Shown: positions 57,300-64,000 of the stretch, piece by piece | Position numbering within the stretch: the stretch's first letter is position 1 | Layout: each line of letters starts with the position of its first letter | Assembly: GCF_029784155.1 (NCBI RefSeq) | Contig: NC_073693.1 | Span: forward strand, 317,624,351 to 317,688,350 | Origin: Uranotaenia lowii | Lineage: Eukaryota > Arthropoda > Insecta > Diptera > Culicidae | DNA: 64,000 nucleotides | Direction of reading: 5' to 3' | Program-made: the position numbers and the translations under genes | The notes under the pieces: generated by a model | Databases searched by the model: none | Seen by the model: only the letters and a program-made list of their open reading frames with translations | What the model was told of the DNA's origin: nothing

Positions 57300-58208
57300 T
57301 ATTCTTGTTTACGGCGTATCTGTCGTTCGTTCGAACGGATACTTTCGATCGAATTCGAAAAAGCTATTCTTGTTTTCGTTCGAATGCGATACGTTCGATG
57401 TTGGTGTTACCAGATGAATTTCGAAATTTCTAAGCAGCCCTGCTGTATCAAAATGACATTTCTCGTGTGCCAACAAAAGTAAACAACCTGTCTGATTGTG
57501 AATTTGTGAAGTTTTTATTATCGGACCGGGAAACAGGAACCTCGTAAACGGCCCAGAGGCAAGGAAAAAAATAGCAAATCATGCTCGAGCGGATCAGGCC
57601 CACCAAGAAAACCTCCGGCAGCAGCATCAGCAGGCTATTTCGTGATTCTGGAAAGTTGCCCCGTCGTAGGAGATCGGAACTCGCGTAGAAACAATCGACA
57701 AAAATTGAAAATTATATAAATAAACATGAGTTTGTATTCTTAAAAAATTTGTTATTTTTAAATTAAAGATATCAATTTGTAACATTGATCTCGACAAAAT
57801 TGAAATTTTTAAACACCTTTCGACTCTACAACCGGTCATATTCATTGGCAGAGGTTTACGTGTCAGTTGGCTCAATTAGGCCTGGATCTATTTTTATGTT
57901 AAGTTTAAGTATCATATTTTTCTCATTTCTTCTCAAATTTGCACAAAATATGTTATTTCGAACCACTTTCGTATTTTATAACCTGCATTAAATTTCACTA
58001 ATTGCTTTAAACGGTCATCATTTGCAGCATTAGACTCGCGTTTGTCAATCTATAGAAAAAATACTTTCGATCGAAAACGGGAATGCAGTTTTTTGTTCGT
58101 ACGAACGATGTTCGAAAGATCGAACGGTTCTCATTCGTTCGAACGAAAACAAGAATGCAAAGTTGCAAAACTTTCGAACGAATGCCATTCGATCGAAAAC
58201 AAGAATAT
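57300..58208. mobile_element. Element with TATTCTTGTTTTCG ends and TTCGAACGAA palindromes
   Basis: TATTCTTGTTTTCGTTCGAA at 57365 is mirrored on the minus strand by TATTCTTGTTTTCGATCGAA at the right edge (58207 inward), with further copies of ATTCTTGTTT near 57300 and 58160. Palindromic boxes (TTCGAACGAA, TCGATCGAA, TTCGTACGAAC) occur many times in both subterminal regions. The middle (57470-57690) is GC-rich and partly open (LERIRPTKKTSG) but unrecognised. No target duplication was identified. Confidence 0.55.
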
Positions 58209-58642
58209 TGTGATTATTTATTGATAAACTTCATTGATTTAAACAGTTGGATAATCTGGCTATATTTTAACTGATTACGTATGTACAATGATTTCATATG
58301 GGTTCCATCCCGTTTTGAAAGTAGGAGGAGGTTTTCGATGCAATAAATCAATAATGCCAAAAATTTCTTATAAAACAAAATTTCTTGAAAAGTTCATGAA
58401 CATGATCGATTTTAATCGTCCTCGTAGGCGTTCGAGCTATTTTAAATATGATTTGAATGTAAATTCCTTTTTTCAAAAGCATGAATAGTTTTTCAATTGA
58501 TCTATACATCTTGCTATTTAAAAAGTGTTTGTATTTCAAATTTCAAATAATCTTATGAAAATTTTTGATATGTGTAGTGTTTTAAATCGTTTTTTAACCA
58601 TAAAACTCAGTAAAAAAAAACCTCTAGAAGTTTTTCAACATA
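58209..58642. other. AT-rich spacer, nothing recognised
   Basis: Short frames only; no repeat termini. Confidence 0.4.
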
Positions 58643-59686
58643 GGGGAGATGGGGGCATAATGGCCACCTTAAGGAAAACGGTTGTTTAACCATAGAAAAG
58701 AGCTATAATATGGAGGTTACATTATTGTCTCGTGTTCAGACACTTAAAAAGCCGATTCCCCAACGGGCTGAAACGTGAAAAACTAGATGAAAACGTTAAA
58801 AAATGCATTTTAAAAAAATTTGCCAAAAGCTGAAAACCAGCCACTGTGGAGGCATAATGAGAACCCCCCCTGAGGCAGTATGAGCACCATTAATCAGGGC
58901 AAGATATGCGTTTTCTGCCGGGGAATCTAGCAGCGAATTCAATTTGATGAAATCAGGTGAGTCGTAGATTCATCAAACAAAGCAATAACAAAATAATCTA
59001 GGTCTGTTTGTAGAATACAAAAAATTCACGCACGCTCATACATTATGTGCTTTGTTCGGAGGATGATGCTACTAGCCGTATAATGTAACAATAAAAAATC
59101 GATCATGAATTGTAAATGGAAAAAAATCACCTCGAACAGAAATCTAACGCTAGTCTTTTGATTACTTCTCTGACACCTTACCAATAGGCTAAATCGTCGG
59201 ATGAAAACTAGTCAAGGTGTGGCGCTATAAATCAATTTTAATTCGCTGCTAGATTCTACGGCAGAAAATGCTCATTATGCCTCGATAATATGGTGCTCTA
59301 TATGCCCCTAGTCAACAAATTTAAGTAAAAACGTGTTTTAAAATTGATAAAAGTGAAAAATAAAAAATTTTATGATGGTAAAAATTGAGAAACAATGTGT
59401 ACATCATGTTGCAGTGCGTACATTATAGATCAAGGTTATTTTAAGATCATAAGAGCTTATTTCGTGGTGCTCAAAAATTATAATATTTTCGTAACTTGAG
59501 AACCAAGCTAGTTTTTTTTAAATATCTCTGTAAAGATGATAAGGAGATTCCTTTTTTTGTGAAAAATTGATACTATAGAAAGTACGAAACAAATCCTCAT
59601 GAAAATTTCTTTAAGAAAATACGTACTTTCGTAGAAAAGAGTAGTGCTCATTATGCTCTGGGTGCTCGTTATGCCCTCATCTCCCC
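58643..59686. mobile_element. TA-flanked MITE with GGGGAGATGGGGGCATAATG termini
   Basis: The left end GGGGAGATGGGGGCATAATG and the right end on the minus strand GGGGAGATGAGGGCATAACG differ at two of 20 positions. TA flanks occur on both sides (58641-58642, 59687-59688). Variants of GGCATAATGAGCAC recur inside near 58851, 58870, 59274 and 59648, as if several binding sites for one protein were spread along the element. Not coding. Confidence 0.85.
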
Positions 59687-59688
59687 TA

Positions 59689-62466
59689 ATGATTAAATTT
59701 GCTTAGCCAAATTTTCATAAAATTATTATTATTATTCAAACTATTTTGATTTTTGTACTTTCCCGCGTTTTATAAAATAAACTGGATTGAAAGTTCTTTA
59801 AAATGTGTCATTTCCAATTCAGCTGGTGAAAAGGAGTAACTCATTCTCTCCTATTTTTTAAAAGAAAATGTCTATCAGTGTAATTAATAATCTTCAAAAA
59901 GATATCGAAATTTTTTTGTGTTTCAAAATTGATATTAATAGTTTATTGCTCATTCCAGCTTTGTTTTTTACTGATTTCGAACGGAATCTCACTGTTATGA
60001 AAAATCTTTTTTTTAAACAAACAGCGATTAGTTTTTTTTCATTAAATTGAGATTTTATACGATCTTAGTCGTCCAATTGTGCCGAAAAATTGTATGTTTT
60101 TCAAAATTGGTTCAATTAATCGTCTTTTTGTATCAAAACTTGGTTGTTAATCAAATTCTATTAAAAAAAAACTGAAAAACAATTCGAATTGCATTGAGTT
60201 TTATGTTGATGAGGTATAAGAGCGATTTATTTTGAAAGTTGAAAAAGTCACTTGTTACTTCAAATCAGATTTCCATATCAGAACTTGCCTGCATGTCAAA
60301 TTTCATCATGAAAATTAAAAAAAAAAATTTTAATTAATTTTGTATAGAGTTCCCGTTTCAAAGTGGGAAGGGAAATTCTGAAAAAGAAATTCAATTTATT
60401 GTTAAGTTATCAGTGACAATATGCTGAGAACCAATTTTCAAGTTCATCATCTTGAAAATTTTCGAAATTAATCATGTTTTATGCTGATTTTGTATCGAGT
60501 AAACTTCCTTCCAAGATGGAAAGGTTTTTAAACTATTACACAAATCATGGCATTCTGACCACCGGTTTATAATTGATGGTATCATAAAATAAATTGTTTT
60601 CATATCCATAGAAAAGAATTTGTACGTCCACCTCCCCACTTTTACAAAAGTGAAAGGAAATTGTATAAATCCTATCGCTTTTTGTTAATTTTTGTTAAGA
60701 GGCCCCTCGTTTAAAGAGCGATAGGGATCATTCTGCACAATAAAGCAAATTCTTCTATAAAATCATGTTCAGAGCCCGTTCTTTTGAAAATCACTCAGAC
60801 ATTGTTCGAAATTTGCCATATTTACACATAATTTTCTGTAGGAGCCTCCATTTACAGGCGGGGGAGGGGGCGGGTTTCATCTGTCGCATTAGCGGCCATC
60901 AAAAGCAAGCGAGGTATTCTTTTCTACATTCAAATTTTTAATTTTTTATCAAATTAAGTTATTCGAACAATCTTGACGCAAAATTGATGTCAAAAATTTC
61001 GAAAACTATCTACCTGAGATAAGGTTCAAAATTCAGCTATCTACAGACTTTCGAAATTTTCTCACTTAGGATAGTTATTCATTTCTAAATACTTAATTTT
61101 ATTCCGGCCCATATAATCAAAATCGAAATTGTATTTTTGTTTTTCTCGGATTATGTATCTGGTTTGAGATTTTTGTTTATCGGTTCGAATCATCATTGAA
61201 AATTGAAATGAAAAGCTGTGTTTCGTCGTTAAAACTTGGTTTTATAGGTATGTCCTCTATATAATTTGATTCATGATTGAAACCTAAAATTTCCGAATTT
61301 TGATTATGGATTCATGATTGAGGCCTCCGAAACATATTTCTTAATTCAGAAACTGTTTTTATTTACATTTCAGAAATCGTATTGAAATTTCGATACATAT
61401 TTAAAATTCAAATTTTTAATTCAGACTGAAAGTTCAGATTCAGCTCGGAAATGATTTCCACAGACAAAGCAAAATTTTCAAGATGACTATTCCGGTGAAA
61501 ATTTAAATTCAATAAGATTGCATGATGAGAATTTTGATTGTTAGTTCGATTTTAAAATTAACCCAAAGTCAAATGGTTTGCACAATTCAGCTGAAAGTGA
61601 CAACCATTTTGTAGAATTTTAGTTCATTTTGCAAACAGAAACAGGAACAGGTTCCACAGAAATTGATTTTAAATTCAAACTAATTTAATTGAAAACAGCA
61701 TGTATTTTCTTTTAAAAAATTGCAGGGAATTTCATATCTTGTTGCGAATTGTTCATCATTATTAATATAACAGTATTTTTAAGAAAAAAAATTTCAAACC
61801 AAAATCTTTAACTAGGATCAAGTTTGAATAAATTACGATTTGTACTGCAAAATTTTAATCTTTCCACTTTTACTTTTGAATTTATTTTTAAGATTTTTTT
61901 TTCAAAATTTTAGGCTTTCTTTAAAAAAAAATTATTGTAAGTTCAAATCAAATAAACCATATAAAGCTGGCCAGATTACCCGGTTTTACCCGGACTCGCC
62001 CGGATATGTTATAGAAAAAATATTTGGCCACCCAAATTTTGTTGAAATTTAACAAGCAAGATTTGTTAACATAAACACAAACGATTTTTTGGGAAACTGA
62101 AATACGATTCAAAATCTGGTTGTGTTTTTCGGATGAAAAAAATTATTTATTATTTTTTAATATTTTTGTTGAACAATTCATGGATTATAGTCAAATTTTC
62201 TCAAATATTTACAGGATTGTGGTTTGAAAATTTTGAAATAGAGTAACCCAAATTTGCCAGGTTTAAAATAAAATAGCCCGGATATGTGCGCGATAATTAC
62301 TGGAAATCTTAAGCTTAGTTCCACAGAATTTAAGATTTCAGCCATCGATGTAAGTAAGTTTCCTATTTTGATGCTAAAGCATTCTGTAAACACATCCAAA
62401 TCATCATTTGAAAGATTTTTGGATGTATTTTCAAAAGTTTCTATTAAGCACGAAAAACTAGTATAT
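59689..62466. other. Long AT-rich non-coding sequence
   Basis: No gene recognised. The phrase GCCCGGATATGT occurs twice in direct orientation (about 61999 and 62275), each time near ACCCGG/AACCCAAA words, perhaps parts of an old repeat. A 101-codon minus frame at 62178-62483 and an overlapping plus frame have no known domain. Confidence 0.35.
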
Positions 62467-63150
62467 ATACACTGTCGGCCCAAAATTTAGGGATCACCCC
62501 CTCAAAAACATGAAAATTTTGATCGGCCATATCTCAGCCGTCTTATTTTAAACTGGAATTCTTTTGATCTCATTCAAGAGATAGTTCTTTGTATATATTT
62601 GACAAAATGTAATAATGAATTGATATAACTTTTTATATTTTCGGGGAGTTTTTTCGGCTTGCAGTCTCGTTTTTAGCAATAACGACATATTGATTTACAT
62701 CAATACGTCGTTTTTACTAAAAACAAGACTTCAAGCTGAAAAAACTTCCCGAAAAAACAAATTTCCAGTCGAATTTTTCTACCACAAAAATAATTTTTAT
62801 GATTAAAATTTAGCTTAAATTTGGGACATTTTTCAAAAACCGAACTTAAAATACAAACTAGATCATCTCAGAGTGGGGTGGACCAAGTTTCAAAATTTGA
62901 GTTGCATTCGAGAATCCTTTATTCGTATTTATAAAAATACATTTGCTTAATTTTGTTAGAAAAATTTGAAATGTTCTTTAAATATATAAAATAGCTTATC
63001 AGGTAATCGTAGAAAAGTTTGGGATCACCACGTAGAATGGTGTAACGGCCAAAAGTTTGGGATCCGTTTTCAAAAACATGCACTTTTATTTCACGCGTAT
63101 CTCGGTTATCGAACAACGTAATGTTTATCTGGTAGACTGTTTTGGAAGCC
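62467..63150. repeat. Two mariner-like end fragments in direct orientation with an internal hairpin
   Basis: CGGCCCAAAATTTAGGGATC (about 62475, preceded by TACACTGT) and CGGCCAAAAGTTTGGGATCC (about 63048) are related and both continue into TTTTCAAAAACATG or close variants and a TATCTCRGYY phrase, so one is a partial second copy of the other. Such CACTG...GGGATCACC ends recall Tc1/mariner termini. Between them lies a near-perfect palindrome at 62639-62756. No transposase frame found. Confidence 0.5.
62639..62756. repeat. Imperfect palindrome, arms of about 55 bp
   Basis: The left arm (TTTCGGGGAGTTTTTTCGGC...) pairs with the right arm (...GCTGAAAAAACTTCCCGAAA) around a loop of about 6 bp, with a few mismatches. 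As RNA it would make a long stable hairpin. Confidence 0.8.
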
Positions 63151-63848
63151 AATGAGTTGAACTTGCTTTATGAATATTTATTTGAAATATTTTTTAAGAC
63201 TAACTTCTTTGGAACTATATTCAAAGTTTCATCATTTTCTGATGGTTTTCACCAACTAGTCCGACCGTTGAAAAAAATATGCAAATTATTTTTTTTACCA
63301 TTTGAGTCAGTTCTTCCTTTGATCCTGTATGCAACATTTTGCTTCTTGCTTCTGCTTTCTCAGACACTTAGTGAATTTTGATTCGAGCAAATAATGACTG
63401 ACTTACAGCCTTTTTCCCAAAGCTTGTTAAAAAAAATCTTCGACTTTGAATATCTTCGAAACAAATGCTTGTAGCTTAATATTGTCAGAGCATCATATTT
63501 GAGTCACGTTTAAAACTTTCCAGAACTTTAAACTTTGTTAAAATAAGTTGAGAAACAAGAGAGATTTAACGGAAAAAGTGTTAGGGGTTTTTTTACCCCC
63601 AGCGGTATACATACGTTTTTCGATAAAAAATATTATATGTAATGAAAAAATCCGTGCGTTTTGAATACAAACATAGTCATAAAGAAAAATTTTGGTTTTT
63701 TTTAATAGGAGTTAAAGTCCTTTGAAGTGTTGAACTCGACCAACACTGCAATTTAACCCCGATTAATCTGAGAAACGAAATTTCCTGTTGTCGTGAAATC
63801 GTTGACTGACATTCATTTTTAATCTGTTGTTTTTTCCCTCTCTTTCAG
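63151..63848. other. AT-rich sequence leading to a splice acceptor
   Basis: AT-rich, no gene recognised. The last part, TTTTTTCCCTCTCTTTCAG (ending 63848), is a good polypyrimidine tract plus AG, consistent with the 3' end of an intron. Confidence 0.35.
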
Positions 63849-64000
63849 CATCCCGGAGGCACATGCTAGCTCCGTCAAATGAAGCCTTCAAAGTTAAACT
63901 AAACCTGCCGTGAAAAACATTCGCCGAACCGATCCATTGCAACCACACCGATCAGATATTCCCCGACAGAACGACAACAGCCGGAAACAGGCGGCTTAGG
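63849..64000 (+). other. Possible host exon (5' UTR-like) at the right edge
   Basis: After the acceptor at 63848 the sequence becomes GC-richer and CA-rich, with the composition of insect 5' untranslated exons, and it continues past the window. The first ATG (63863) opens only about 17 codons. No protein can be named. Confidence 0.25.

Overview
The window looks like a piece of an AT-rich insect genome, most likely a mosquito or another lower dipteran. The evidence is the mix of repeats: an R1/LOA-type non-LTR element, an mdg3/blastopia-like Ty3/gypsy element, a remnant of a mosquito-style mariner (ITmDD37E-like) transposase, tRNA-derived SINEs and many TA-flanked MITEs. There is no operon structure and no rRNA or functional tRNA gene. 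I found no intact host protein-coding gene. The species assignment is inference.

Layout. 1-1308: unique sequence. 1314-3479: a non-autonomous Transib-like element whose ends have a RAG-like 12/23 heptamer-spacer-nonamer layout, carrying a nested MITE. 5932-12475: MITEs, a 3-kb terminal-inverted-repeat element with a 7-bp target duplication, a (TATTA)n microsatellite and a GC-rich island. 13020-13960: unique, host-like. 14074-15400: a (ATGACAAAA)n satellite. 15400-19041: mostly unique. 19042-21168: a mariner-type MITE, a SINE and a third MITE. 24120-26750: a ~55-bp satellite with higher-order repeats of ~555 bp. 26747-27125: a possible receptor-like exon or pseudogene on the minus strand. 28963-30922: an interspersed repeat. 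30977-32039: a MITE.

32042-44985 is a decayed R1/LOA-like non-LTR retrotransposon split by a complete, apparently young Ty3/gypsy element (34934-43695) with identical-looking 943-bp LTRs, a 4-bp target duplication, gag, pol, PBS and PPT, and a textbook -1 frameshift signal (GGGAAAC plus a 10-bp hairpin) between gag and pol. This is the only coding unit in the window that looks intact. 44985-45960 is an ~80-bp minisatellite. From 46000 on there are more RT fragments (minus strand), MITEs, a broken mariner transposase, a tRNA-like SINE, and unique host-like islands at 46540-47400 and 55390-56160. At 63849 a good splice acceptor may mark a 5' exon running off the right edge.

How it works together: the gag-pol unit should produce its own particle, protease, RT/RNase H and integrase. 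All other elements are dead or depend on enzymes encoded elsewhere. The unique GC-richer islands between repeats are probably intronic or intergenic host DNA pushed apart by insertions. Coordinates of elements without clear termini are approximate. All similarity statements come from reading the sequence, not from searches.
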